Assembly (NCBI GenBank): GCA_903843305.1
Contig: CAIMPI010000027.1
Span: 26,671 to 90,670, forward strand
DNA: 64,000 nucleotides
From: an uncultured Chlorobiaceae bacterium
GTDB lineage: Bacteria > Bacteroidota > Chlorobiia > Chlorobiales > Chlorobiaceae
Direction of reading: 5' to 3'
In this document: piece by piece, positions 50,405 through 60,649 of the stretch
How the letters are laid out: each line of letters begins with the position of its first letter
How positions within the stretch are numbered: the first letter of the stretch is position 1
Position numbers and translations under genes: made by a program
Notes under the pieces: model-generated
Told to the model about the DNA's origin: nothing
Database searches by the model: none
Seen by the model: only the letters and a program-made list of their open reading frames with translations

Positions 50405-50914
50405 TCAAATAAAAAGTGAAATATTGGCGTCAGCTGCATATTCAAGAAAGGTTGCAGCTCCACCATATTCAACTCCTTCAATGAATTCCTCTTTTTCAAA
50501 GCCAAAAACCTCCATAGTCATCTGGCAGGCAATAAAACGAACACCGAACTCCTGACACATGCTCCGAAGTTCTTCAATAGTAGCCACTCCTTTCTTTTTG
50601 AATGTTTCTTTCATCAACATTGTCGCCATGTTGTCGAAACCAGGAACGTTACCGGAAATGACATTAGGAATCGGCCAGTTAACGGACTGAAATTCCTTGT
50701 TGCCAAATGGCATTTTCATCGGCATTGCCGGATTGCTGTGAGGAGAAACTTTGGCATCAAGTTCCTTTTTAAGCAGTGGTAAACCGTAAAAAGTAAAGAA
50801 TATGACAGCTTCCATATCCATGGCCGCAGCAGTTGAAGCCAAAATGAAAGGAGGGTATCCCCAGTCAAGTGTTCCCTGGGATGCAATAATTGCAAGTTTT
50901 TTGGTATCAGACAT
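50405..50914 (-). CDS. dsrE2: DsrE2-like sulfurtransferase (DsrE/F/DrsH family)
   Basis: KKLAIIASQGTLDWGYPPFILASTAAAMDMEAVIFFTFYGL; ACQMTMEVFGF. Confidence 0.9.
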   Translation of the reverse strand: MSDTKKLAIIASQGTLDWGYPPFILASTAAAMDMEAVIFFTFYGLPLLKKELDAKVSPHSNPAMPMKMPFGNKEFQSVNWPIPNVISGNVPGFDNMATMLMKETFKKKGVATIEELRSMCQEFGVRFIACQMTMEVFGFEKEEFIEGVEYGGAATFLEYAADANISLFI

Positions 50915-51056
50915 GGTTATTATCCTCAATGACGCCTTCCTGAAAAAGGAAGTACTGTTCTATAAAATTGTCGTAGCCACGTAGAGAGAACGATGAAGCT
51001 CGATAAAATTACTATATAACTATTTAATTATGAAATCAATCAATAAAAAGCGGGAT

Positions 51057-51482
51057 TTAGTGAATAAGCCCACTTGCTGCGACCAGAAGCACTACGACCT
51101 GTAATAGAGCAATTGTGGTGTAGAGGTAATTTTTTTCACGATAAAAGATTACACTTGCAAATGCAAGACAGACAACTGTCGCCATAGCGAGATAATAAAT
51201 CGACAAATAACTGACAACATCCCCCTGAAGAAGTGCTGCAGGACTGCTTAAAATTGACCATCCTGCCGGGGTATGAAGTTTTTGCTGCATTTCAGAAGCC
51301 TTGAGGTGCCAGTTCCCGGCGATGGCATCAATCGGTACGGAAACCGGAAGCAACTGCAAGACATAAACAATATAGCCTGCTGCCAGAAAAGCAATTCCGA
51401 CATGTGAGACCATTTCAAGTACTCGGGCATAGACAAGTTGAACCTTGTCAATATTGTGTGTGTTTCTCTCTTTATCGCTCAT
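51057..51482 (-). CDS. Hypothetical membrane protein (about four TM helices)
   Basis: Hydrophobicity pattern; overlaps upstream TSUP gene. Confidence 0.75.
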   Translation of the reverse strand: MSDKERNTHNIDKVQLVYARVLEMVSHVGIAFLAAGYIVYVLQLLPVSVPIDAIAGNWHLKASEMQQKLHTPAGWSILSSPAALLQGDVVSYLSIYYLAMATVVCLAFASVIFYREKNYLYTTIALLQVVVLLVAASGLIH

Positions 51483-52447
51483 ATTCCAAAACCTTTTAAC
51501 AGTGAACGTAAGCCTGCCACAACCAGCATGATAATGACAATCATTCGTACCGACCTTGTATTCACCTTGGTGAGCAGTTTAGCGCCGATTTTTGAGCCCA
51601 GCATAATTCCGCCGATTGCCGGAACTGCTATGAGCGGCACAACCGCTCCCTTGAAGATGTAGACCCAGGCGGCGGCAGCGCCATTAATTGAGAGAACAAG
51701 GCCGCTTGTCGCAACCGCGACTTTCAATGGAACACCCATGAGCATGTTAAAAACAGGAACATTCGCCCAGCCTGCACCCATACCGAACATTCCGCCAATA
51801 AAACCTATGATCATAAACAAAAAGAGACCGAGCGGGGTTCGGTGGATCTGCCATGACACATCACTTTTCGTCGATTCTTCATAGTAGATTCCCGATATTT
51901 GCAGCATTTTTGAGAGTGCATCGGGCTCTTTAAGATCCGGTGTACCGTATGCCCGAGCCTTCATCATAAGAGCAGCAATGCCCATGATGGCCAATCCAAG
52001 GAGGAGCTGCACAACATTCGCCGGCATGGCAAGTCCGGCCAGTGCCCCGGCAATCGAGCTTATAGAACCGACAAGTGCCATCGGAAGACCAAGCTTCAGA
52101 TCTGCAAGACCTTTTCTCATAAGAGGGGCACCTGCAGAAAGTGCACCAGACAGCGCAACAAGCAATCCTGCCCCACGAATAAAATCAAGATGAAAAGGGA
52201 AAAAGCCGCTGACAATGGGAACAAACAGTACCCCCCCCCCAACGCCGGCAAGCACGGAAAAAATTCCAAGAATAAATGAAAATACAAACAACAGTATCAT
52301 CCACACCCACCATGCCGTTTGTTCGGCTACATGAGGAGGTATCGCATAAACGATGTTTGTACCGATAAAGAGAAAAGCCAATGCCCCACTCGTAGCAGCA
52401 CAGCTTACCAATATCTTTCTTGTCGCTGAACTCATGATGTCTTTCAC
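51479..52447 (-). CDS. TSUP (TauE/SafE) family anion exporter
   Basis: GVGGGVLFVPI...; GGMFGMGAGWANVPVFNMLMGVPLKVAVATS. Confidence 0.9.
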   Translation of the reverse strand: MKDIMSSATRKILVSCAATSGALAFLFIGTNIVYAIPPHVAEQTAWWVWMILLFVFSFILGIFSVLAGVGGGVLFVPIVSGFFPFHLDFIRGAGLLVALSGALSAGAPLMRKGLADLKLGLPMALVGSISSIAGALAGLAMPANVVQLLLGLAIMGIAALMMKARAYGTPDLKEPDALSKMLQISGIYYEESTKSDVSWQIHRTPLGLFLFMIIGFIGGMFGMGAGWANVPVFNMLMGVPLKVAVATSGLVLSINGAAAAWVYIFKGAVVPLIAVPAIGGIMLGSKIGAKLLTKVNTRSVRMIVIIMLVVAGLRSLLKGFGI

Positions 52448-52532
52448 AGAATAATGGGGCGTATACCAAGCTGTTTTGAAAAAGCCTGAGGTATAAAGCG
52501 GAAACGCTCAACACCTCAGACTGCAATATTAT

Positions 52533-55394
52533 TTACTTCAGGTAATAGGTCTTTTCATCGGGCCTGAATGGGCGACCCATCCAGAGAGGACGACGAAGAC
52601 CGTCTGGCCCGGGCGCCGGCCTTGTCATGGCAAGCCACTCCTTGTAAATCTGGAATGAGCGCTCCGTATCGACAAACACGTCACCATAACAATCCTCTTC
52701 ATGCGCTTTTTCGATACGCACTTTCTGATGCCAGCAGTGCATGCCGCTGATAGGATCGGGATGAACCGGGAAGGTAATGTTCTGGTGCACCCCACCATCA
52801 GACCAGAATATTCTGGACGAATCGGGATCGCTGCTCTCATAGGGCTCAATGCTTTCGGCGACACGCATTTTCCATTTTCCGCCACCTTCACGCTTGATCT
52901 CAACCCTGTTGGTTGCCCAACGATTGGCCGCCGGATCCTGCTCGCGGCGCCAGCGACCGATATGGTGCGAACAGGCAACCACGCCGGGACGAATCCCTTC
53001 TGTAACCCATACACGGTTGATGAAAAAGCCGATATCAGTATTCACCCTGATAAGATCACCATCTTCAAAACCGAGGCTCTTTGCATCTGACGCATTCATC
53101 CAGACCGGATTGCGATGCGCAATCTCGGCCAGCCATTTGGCATTGCCGGAACGGGAGTGAATCAGGACAGGCAGACGGAAGGTTGGAACCAGCGCAAAAT
53201 CCCCCTTGCTCCGGTTCATGATCTCCTGATGCACATGGCTTTTGATGTAGACAGGAAGGCGATATTCAGGCCACTTCCAGTCGACCATCGTCTGTGAATA
53301 GAGTTCCTGCTTGCGCGACGGCGTTGGAAATCCGGTGCAATTTGCACCATTAACCTGAACACCGATTGACTTGCCATTTTTCGTTATAAGACCTGTCTCC
53401 GGCTTTACTGTTGAGCCTTGCAGATCCGCCTCCGACAAGGTTCTTTCATTGACCTTGTACACGTTGCTTTCAACCTCGAAGGCTCCATACTTCTGCATGT
53501 ATTCCAATGCTGTCAGTCCCTCTTTGGCCGCCTTTTCCGGCAGCCCGGGGACTCGCTCAAAGATATAACGGTAATACTCCTCAATAGTGATCTTTTCGCC
53601 GGGACGGTAAGGCGACATGCAATACTGCTTTATACCGAGGCTTCCATCCGGATCAATCCGCCAGGTAAGCTCAATCCAGAACTCATCCTCTTCCCATACC
53701 TCACCGGTATTTGCCTGCCAGGTATATTCCACTGGGTGTCCCATCTTTGCGTGAGCAACACGAAGAACCGGTTGACGGAAAGCAATCCACTTGCCCGCAT
53801 GGGTTTCATAACTGATAAGATCATGCCGCTCGGCAGAGTGCCCCATAGGAAGCACGTAATCGGCAAAATAGGCCGTTTCACTCCAGGTTGGAGTAAGCGC
53901 CGCATGAAGACCGATTTTTGATTCATCCTCCAGCGCCTCGATCCATGAAAAACCATCAGGATAGGTCCAGACTGGATTAAAGACTCTGGTAAAATAAACA
54001 TCGAGTTTGCCACGCCCCTCTTTGAGAAAATGGGGGAGCAGGAAGCTCAGCTCAAAATGGGCAAGAGGATACTCGTCAGGTAACTGGAGTGTGTTCCAGA
54101 AGGTCTGTGGTTTCGGCTTGGCATGAACATCCGGGTGGAATTTGTTCCATGCGCTTGGCGAAGTTCCTCCAAGCGTACCAACACTGCCGGTCAGAACATT
54201 CAAGAAATGGAGAGTACGTGATACTGCCCAACCACCAAGATTACCACTGCTTGCGCTACGCCATACATGCGTGGCAAACTGCGTACCTGCCTCACCTATT
54301 TTTCGGGCAACCTCAACAATCATTGCCGCCTTGACACCACTCTCTTTTTCTGCATACTCAGGAGTGTACGCACTGTACTCTTTTTTCAGAGCCTCAATGA
54401 AATTTTCAAAAGTCACCGGAGTCCCCTGATAATCCTGCCGCAGGTACTCCTTCCAGTTTACCCAGTTTTCGAGATAGTCGCGGTTGTAAAGCCCTTCATC
54501 GATAATAACCTTTGCCATGGCAAGCAAAATCGCAGGCTCACTGCCTGGAAAACTCGGCATCCAGTAATCCGACATGCTTGCCGTGTTTGAAAGACGAGGA
54601 TCCAGCACAGCAAGTTTGGCACCCTTCATTCTGGCCTCAATAATGCGCTGGGCATGAGGGTTGAAATAGTGCCCCGACTCAAGGTGGGCACTGACCAAAA
54701 GCATAAATTTAGCATTGGTATAGTCGGGCGACGGACGATCGAGCCCTTCCCATATCGCATAACCAAAGCGGGCACCCGAGGAACAGACATTGGTGTGGCT
54801 GTTATGGCCATCCACATTCCATGCCCTGAGCACCCATTCCATGAAACCTTCATGGCCGGGACGTCCGACATGGTAAGATATTTCATTGTTGCGCCCCTCC
54901 TGTATGGCTTTGCGCATTCTTCCTGCAATATCGTCAAGTACACTGTCCCAGCTCACCCTGTCCCACTTGCCGCCCCCTCTTTTTCCTGAGCGTTTCATAG
55001 GGTATAGCACTCGATCAGTATCCTCAATCTGGTTAAGGGTTGCAGGCCCTTTTGCACAGTTTCTGCCTCGGCTTGCCGGATGATAAGGATTGCCGACCAG
55101 CTTGCGCATCGTCATGGTCTCCTTGTCAACATAAGCCAGAAGACCGCAACCTGCCTCACAGTTAAAACAGGCTGTCGGAATCAGCATATACTCTTTAGCC
55201 TTGCGTTCAGGCCAACTTTTGGAATCGTATTCCACCCAGTTATCCCATTGATCGGGAGGTGGACAGTTTACCTGACTGCCATCGTAAGTTGCACTTTTTA
55301 CGCCACGACCATCACCCTCAGCATGGAGATCAGGAATGAGATGCAGCTTCTCAGCTATAGTTTCAATAACCGTTGGTTTATGGGTATAACTCAT
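52533..55394 (-). CDS. Molybdopterin oxidoreductase large subunit, SoeA/PsrA-like
   Basis: CFNCEAGCGLLAYV 4Fe-4S binding; RGRNCAKGPATLNQIEDTDRVLYPMKR; no signal peptide. Confidence 0.88.
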   Translation of the reverse strand: MSYTHKPTVIETIAEKLHLIPDLHAEGDGRGVKSATYDGSQVNCPPPDQWDNWVEYDSKSWPERKAKEYMLIPTACFNCEAGCGLLAYVDKETMTMRKLVGNPYHPASRGRNCAKGPATLNQIEDTDRVLYPMKRSGKRGGGKWDRVSWDSVLDDIAGRMRKAIQEGRNNEISYHVGRPGHEGFMEWVLRAWNVDGHNSHTNVCSSGARFGYAIWEGLDRPSPDYTNAKFMLLVSAHLESGHYFNPHAQRIIEARMKGAKLAVLDPRLSNTASMSDYWMPSFPGSEPAILLAMAKVIIDEGLYNRDYLENWVNWKEYLRQDYQGTPVTFENFIEALKKEYSAYTPEYAEKESGVKAAMIVEVARKIGEAGTQFATHVWRSASSGNLGGWAVSRTLHFLNVLTGSVGTLGGTSPSAWNKFHPDVHAKPKPQTFWNTLQLPDEYPLAHFELSFLLPHFLKEGRGKLDVYFTRVFNPVWTYPDGFSWIEALEDESKIGLHAALTPTWSETAYFADYVLPMGHSAERHDLISYETHAGKWIAFRQPVLRVAHAKMGHPVEYTWQANTGEVWEEDEFWIELTWRIDPDGSLGIKQYCMSPYRPGEKITIEEYYRYIFERVPGLPEKAAKEGLTALEYMQKYGAFEVESNVYKVNERTLSEADLQGSTVKPETGLITKNGKSIGVQVNGANCTGFPTPSRKQELYSQTMVDWKWPEYRLPVYIKSHVHQEIMNRSKGDFALVPTFRLPVLIHSRSGNAKWLAEIAHRNPVWMNASDAKSLGFEDGDLIRVNTDIGFFINRVWVTEGIRPGVVACSHHIGRWRREQDPAANRWATNRVEIKREGGGKWKMRVAESIEPYESSDPDSSRIFWSDGGVHQNITFPVHPDPISGMHCWHQKVRIEKAHEEDCYGDVFVDTERSFQIYKEWLAMTRPAPGPDGLRRPLWMGRPFRPDEKTYYLK

Positions 55395-55412
55395 AGTTTC
55401 TCCAGCACTTGT

Positions 55413-56966
55413 TTAACTTAACGGAACGGTTTGCGGTGCATGAATCCAGACTTTTTCTGTGTAGAAGACACCACAAAGTCCACAAATGGCGGCGACGGCA
55501 AGTATCACAGGAGAGGAAACAGCAAGACACAAGAGAAGGGGAAGGACATTCCCCAGCATGAAACTTCCATACCAGAACGTTTTTTTCAGTGAGCCGTGCA
55601 GGATAACTTCCGCAGCACGTTCTGCAGACTTTGACGGATGCTTGCCAAAAAGTTCAAGAAGCATAACCAGAATATGGAGAACAAAACCGCCCGCAAGAGC
55701 TGGCCTGAGCGTTTCGGAAAGATCTGGAGCACTGGATGTCACAACACCAAGAACGAGCATCGCTGAACCACCGGCGAGTAACGAGTTCAGGAACATGTGC
55801 AACAGAAGCATGGGACTTTGCCAGAAATCTCTCCCTTTGGCAGATCCAAACAGGAATGCGGTATAGGTCGCCGTTAACAGCGCAAAGAGCGCACCACACC
55901 ACAGCGATATTGTTTCGAAAAGAGGCAATTGCAGATATTTTGCAGTTCCCCACAAGGCAAGAAAAGCACCAAAGCCTGCAATAGTCAAACCGCCCTTCAC
56001 AAGCCATGAACCAAATTGCGGACGAAGCATCACTGAGGAAAAACGCTCTGGACGATCAAGATCTTTGACAAGAAATCCCCCCGTAAGGGCAAGAAAGAAC
56101 AGCGACGTCGCCCAAACAGCCCATTGCAGGGAATCTGAAAGGGAGTGCATCAGCAACGTCTGCAAAACAAACATCAGAAGAAACAATCCTGAGGCAACCG
56201 CCTTCGACCAGACATAAGCTGGAACCTCCCAGCCCCATACAACTCCTTTTGCTGGGATATCATATACTTTTCTGGCCTTTGGCTTTCCATCAACACCAAC
56301 TGCAGGAAGAGATTTTCGTGGGGGTTTCACAAACTCTTTTCCAGCAAAATGGCCAACACCCCGAGACTGCTCACTCCAGAGATATCCGTTAACTTCTGAA
56401 ACCTCCAGCGGATCAAGCGAAGCACCATCTCCATTGATGTAAAAAAGCTTGGGTGAAGTTCCTTTTTCAGGCTTTCGCACCATAGTCTGTTCTTTTGCAA
56501 CAAGAATAGCGATCTCACTCTGCGGGTCATCAAGATCTCCTGCAATAATTGCCTGCTGGGGACAAATCGCCACACAGGCAGGCTTGAGAGCAACCTCTTT
56601 TCGATGAGCACAATAATTACATTTTGCAGAGGTGTGACTCTCGGGATCCATATAGAGCGCACCGTAAGGACATGCTTGAGAGCAGGCTTTGCAGCCAATA
56701 CAGCGGCGCTGATCAAAATCGACAATACCGTCATCCCGTTGATGCAGAGCCTCGACAGGACAAATATCAACACATGGGGGTTCAGCGCAATGGTTGCAGC
56801 GAAGAACAGTAAAATATCTTTTACTGTTGGGAAAGGTGCCCTTTTCAACATACTTCACCCAAGTACGGTTTACACCAAGAGGTACCTGGTTTTCTGATTT
56901 ACATGCCACCGTACATGCGTGACATCCGATACATTTTCGGGCGTCAATAACAAAGCCGTAATTCAT
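55413..56966 (-). CDS. Fused iron-sulfur and NrfD/DmsC-like membrane-anchor subunit (SoeBC/PsrBC-like)
   Basis: N-terminal CIGCHACTVACKSEN and further 4Fe-4S clusters; C-terminal multi-TM domain in the same 517-aa ORF. Confidence 0.88.
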   Translation of the reverse strand: MNYGFVIDARKCIGCHACTVACKSENQVPLGVNRTWVKYVEKGTFPNSKRYFTVLRCNHCAEPPCVDICPVEALHQRDDGIVDFDQRRCIGCKACSQACPYGALYMDPESHTSAKCNYCAHRKEVALKPACVAICPQQAIIAGDLDDPQSEIAILVAKEQTMVRKPEKGTSPKLFYINGDGASLDPLEVSEVNGYLWSEQSRGVGHFAGKEFVKPPRKSLPAVGVDGKPKARKVYDIPAKGVVWGWEVPAYVWSKAVASGLFLLMFVLQTLLMHSLSDSLQWAVWATSLFFLALTGGFLVKDLDRPERFSSVMLRPQFGSWLVKGGLTIAGFGAFLALWGTAKYLQLPLFETISLWCGALFALLTATYTAFLFGSAKGRDFWQSPMLLLHMFLNSLLAGGSAMLVLGVVTSSAPDLSETLRPALAGGFVLHILVMLLELFGKHPSKSAERAAEVILHGSLKKTFWYGSFMLGNVLPLLLCLAVSSPVILAVAAICGLCGVFYTEKVWIHAPQTVPLS

Positions 56967-56986
56967 GGACTGGTTTGCTCTAAATA

Positions 56987-57115
56987 TTATAATACTGCTG
57001 CCGTTTTATAACTCTCGTCATCCCAGCTCTCAGGCTGAACATGACCGATGTATGACGGTTCTTTCTTGTCACCGTTCCGGAACCAGAAAAAGATGCCTGC
57101 AAAAGCGCCAATCAA
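56987..57115 (-). pseudogene. Possible C-terminal fragment of a membrane protein upstream of the fused psrBC-like gene
   Basis: Translation LIGAFAGIFFWFRNGDKKEPSYIGHVQPESWDDESYKTAAVL*; only a TTG start, stop just upstream. Confidence 0.4.
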
Positions 57116-57372
57116 GTTACTATATTGTTATATAATTGACGAGCGTTATTTTAAGAAAAGATATTTACTCTTCAAAAAGAAATTACAAGCAAGGAGCATT
57201 TGCGTATTTACACTAATACCCCGGGAAGTGACGTAAGGCGAGATGAGGAGCCGTCTGGCAGGCTTAACTATACAAGATTATAAAAAAGACAGTTAAACCC
57301 ACCAGTAGCTGTTGATGGATATTGAAGAAGGAACATGCAGAGAGCAACACGAGTTCAGGCAAAGAGTTTGAT

Positions 57373-58599
57373 TTATCCCACTTCCTTTCCTGCCATAACC
57401 AGGGTTGGAGGTGCACCAAGATGCCTTCCGGCTAACAGAACATTCCAGTAGAGCCATTCAAAACCCAACTTTCCTTGCCAGTTCATCTTTGTTTCCTTGA
57501 GAAGAGTGAATGGGCCCAGTTTTGGCATCGGGAACTTGCCGGGCAGGGGTTCTATCTTGTAGTTGAAATCAATCAACGAGGAGGTGCCTTTGGAATAGAC
57601 GATGAAGCAGGTTGAGTGACCATCATAAATCTCTTCCGGTTTCACGCCGTGGATTTCCGCCATAATATTAAAAACAACCACATCAGCCTCATAATGAGCT
57701 ACAGAACCAGCTTTTGAAGTTGGAACGTTCGTAGCATCACCGATCACATAGACCCTGTCATGCTTCAATGCTTTGAGCGTGTTTTGGTGAGTGGGCACAT
57801 AGCCGATACCGTCATCAATTCCTGAATTGCTGATAACTTTATCACCAATAGTTGTTGGCACAATTACAAGTGTATCATAAGAGATTTTGTCCCCTTGTAT
57901 AGATTCGATATACTTTTCCTTGCCATTCACAGCATTAAGTTCGTAACCGGTGGTGATTTTAATGTTTTTGCTCTTGGCAGACTCAGTGAAGACCGCTGAA
58001 GCCTTGGGTTTCGTGAACGCGCCTGACAAAGGCGTCACCAGTTCAATCTCTGTTTTGTTTCTGATACCTTTCTTCCGGCAGAACCAGTCTGCCATAAAGA
58101 CAAACTCAATGGGAGCAACAGGGCATTTGAAAGGAAGTTCAGCAATATTCATCACCAGTTTCCCACCATTAAACTCTTTCATTTTCTGGCGCAGCATTTC
58201 AGCCGCCGGAATGGTATAAAACGAAAAAGCATTCTTGCCCCATGCATCCATAAGACCATCATTTTCCTCAGGTGCAATATTGCATCCTGTGCTTATAATC
58301 AGAAAATCATAAGAAAAAGAGTGGTTTTTAGTCTTTACTTCTTTTTTATCAGGATCAATATGAGTGATTTCATCGATCACAAAATCAACACCGGGGAGAA
58401 TATACTTTGTTCTTGACCGCACAAGAGTGCTTGCCTTTTGAAGGCCAAAAGGGACAAAAAGCATTCCCGGTTGATAGATATGCTGATCATCACGATCTAT
58501 AACCGTGATCTCCCAGTCACTAGGCAAATGTCTCCTCAGATTATTAGAGACAATTGTCCCTCCGGTGCCTGCACCCAATACAACTATTTTTTTTGACAT
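57373..58599 (-). CDS. sqr: Sulfide:quinone oxidoreductase-type flavoprotein (second paralog)
   Basis: KKIVVLGAGTGGTIVSNNLRRHLP; PFKCPVAPIEFVFMAD; DRVYVIGDATNVPTSKAGSVAHYEADVV. Confidence 0.87.
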   Translation of the reverse strand: MSKKIVVLGAGTGGTIVSNNLRRHLPSDWEITVIDRDDQHIYQPGMLFVPFGLQKASTLVRSRTKYILPGVDFVIDEITHIDPDKKEVKTKNHSFSYDFLIISTGCNIAPEENDGLMDAWGKNAFSFYTIPAAEMLRQKMKEFNGGKLVMNIAELPFKCPVAPIEFVFMADWFCRKKGIRNKTEIELVTPLSGAFTKPKASAVFTESAKSKNIKITTGYELNAVNGKEKYIESIQGDKISYDTLVIVPTTIGDKVISNSGIDDGIGYVPTHQNTLKALKHDRVYVIGDATNVPTSKAGSVAHYEADVVVFNIMAEIHGVKPEEIYDGHSTCFIVYSKGTSSLIDFNYKIEPLPGKFPMPKLGPFTLLKETKMNWQGKLGFEWLYWNVLLAGRHLGAPPTLVMAGKEVG

Positions 58600-59163
58600 T
58601 ATTCTAAACTCCTTTTTCGGGATGAGTTATAAACAGATGAAGTGAAAAGACAAAAAGAAACTTTCATGACAACGCAAGAGGGCCGTCACTGACAGTATGG
58701 ATCTGACAAATAATCACAGAACCATTCTACTACCATTTCAGAAAGATGTAGACATGCCTAACGGGAGACTCTAATTCTTGTATTGTTCAACCACATAAAC
58801 ACTGCCAATAAAAACATCAAGCACAAGTGTGTAGTCGCAACAAAAGAATTCCTGTATCTCTGTATGCTTTTACAATTGTTAAAATATATATAACATCACG
58901 CGAAAATACAAAGAATACTATCCGGTAAAGCGTTCCTTTCAAAAACGTCCCGGTGATTCTCCGCCTTGCATAAGAAGAGTCATTACGCGATAATAGCAGT
59001 AATCTTGCTAAGCAAGCCAACTATTGTACAACAATATCCCAGTACCTTGCCAATAGATTCGAACTGCTTTTTTCCGTTCCGCCTGAGGGAGATAAGAAAT
59101 ATCTTTATAACTTTGCAGATTACGGAATCCTCTCTTTATAACATTTTACCGGTACGGCATACC

Positions 59164-59766
59164 ATGAACTCTTCTGATCCCTTGATGCAGCCGCTCTCAT
59201 TTGATGAGCTCAATATCCTTGAACACTTTCTCGTCTCAGAACAGACTCCCCCCGATTCGCTCGCCTCTCTTGAAATGCTTGATGGTTATATGACGGCCGC
59301 GGCGGCTGGTCCACAGGTATTCCAGGTTGACGACTGGTATGCTTCAATCTGGGATCAGGAAAAAAAGCTCATGCCTGAGTTCACCTCAACTGAGGAAGCT
59401 GATTTGATTGGCGAGCTGATTGTCCGCCATAATAATTCTATTACGCGAATCTTGAGTGAAGAGCCAGAGGAGTTTCTGCCGCTTTATGAGAGGGTCGGGT
59501 ATGAAAGTGAAGAAGAGGAAAAACTGGCTGTTGAGGAGTGGGCGATGGGATTTATTATCGGAATGGAACTGGCTTATGATGCATGGGAGCCTTTTTTTGA
59601 CAATGAGCAAGTATCTCTTTTTACGTTACCAATGTTTATGCTTGGAAAGGTCTCGGAGGAGTCCGAAAGCCTGACTGAGGAGGAAATCCTGGATCTGACA
59701 GAATCAATGGCTAACTCTGTGATTCTGATTAACTCTTTCTGGCATAGCAATGAGGATAAGGATTAG
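59164..59766 (+). CDS. UPF0149 / YecA-like protein
   Basis: PLSFDELNILEHFLVSE...LEMLDGYMTAAAAGP; EEWAMGFIIGME; internal start preferred. Confidence 0.85.
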   Translation: MNSSDPLMQPLSFDELNILEHFLVSEQTPPDSLASLEMLDGYMTAAAAGPQVFQVDDWYASIWDQEKKLMPEFTSTEEADLIGELIVRHNNSITRILSEEPEEFLPLYERVGYESEEEEKLAVEEWAMGFIIGMELAYDAWEPFFDNEQVSLFTLPMFMLGKVSEESESLTEEEILDLTESMANSVILINSFWHSNEDKD

Positions 59767-59782
59767 AGAGTAATACGTAAAA

Positions 59783-59814
59783 AAGCTCCGTGAAATTTAC
59801 ACTTCACGGAGCTT
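59783..59814. terminator. Bidirectional terminator AAGCTCCGTGAA/TTCACGGAGCTT
   Basis: Perfect 12-bp stem, 8-nt loop between convergent genes. Confidence 0.85.
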
Positions 59815-59844
59815 GAAGAACTGTTGGTGAGTCACAAAAATGGC

Positions 59845-60300
59845 TCAGGCTTCCGCACCTTCGGCCTCTACTTCAAAATGAATCTTTACCGCAATGTCCA
59901 TAAAGATTTTTGCGTCGGCTTCGTATTTGCCGAGCGATTTGATCGGTGCCTCAATGGTAATTTTCCTGCGGTCAATCTCAATACCCTGCACTTTCAGTGC
60001 ATCGGCAATATCCGCAGAGGTTACTGTACCAAACAGTTTGCCGGATTCACCTGCTTTAGCAAACACCTTGAGTGACAATTGCTCGATTTTCTGAGCATAT
60101 TCACGGGCGTTTTTGCGTTGCAGCTCAACCTTTTTGGTTTGCTGTTTCTTCTCTGTTTCAAGAGCTTTAAGCGTGCCCTCGGTAGCTCTTATAGCCATAC
60201 CCTGCGGAATCAGGAAATTGTTTGCGTAACCGTTTTTTACGGCAACAACTTCGCCTGCATCACCAAGGGTAGCCACATCTTTTCTTAAAATGACTTTCAC
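59845..60300 (-). CDS. rplI: 50S ribosomal protein L9
   Basis: [36 protein letters not shown]. Confidence 0.98.
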   Translation of the reverse strand: MKVILRKDVATLGDAGEVVAVKNGYANNFLIPQGMAIRATEGTLKALETEKKQQTKKVELQRKNAREYAQKIEQLSLKVFAKAGESGKLFGTVTSADIADALKVQGIEIDRRKITIEAPIKSLGKYEADAKIFMDIAVKIHFEVEAEGAEA

Positions 60301-60336
60301 TGCTTAGCTTCCTTGTTCAATAGATTGCAAAATTGG

Positions 60337-60615
60337 TTATTTGTATTCGTCGACAACATAAGGAATAACGGCCAAGAAGCGTGCCCATTTTACTGAATGA
60401 GTAAGAAGGTTCTGCTCTTTGGCTGAAAGTCCGGTGATGCGACGAGGAATAATTTTTCCCTGATCGTTAATAAATCTTTTGAGTTTACGCTCATCCCTGT
60501 AATCGAAAAAAACGACTTGGTTCTTCGATACTTTCTTTTTGGAAGCAAGAGCATTGCTCAATGATTTGTTACCCTGTGCTTTGTAACCCGGTGATTGTGT
60601 GAATTTTTGTTTCAT
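60337..60615 (-). CDS. rpsR: 30S ribosomal protein S18
   Basis: FFDYRDERKLKRFINDQGKIIPRRITGLSAKEQNLLTHSVKWARFLA. Confidence 0.97.
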   Translation of the reverse strand: MKQKFTQSPGYKAQGNKSLSNALASKKKVSKNQVVFFDYRDERKLKRFINDQGKIIPRRITGLSAKEQNLLTHSVKWARFLAVIPYVVDEYK

Positions 60616-60649
60616 AAGTTCATGAAAAAATTTTGCTTACCCTGCCCTT

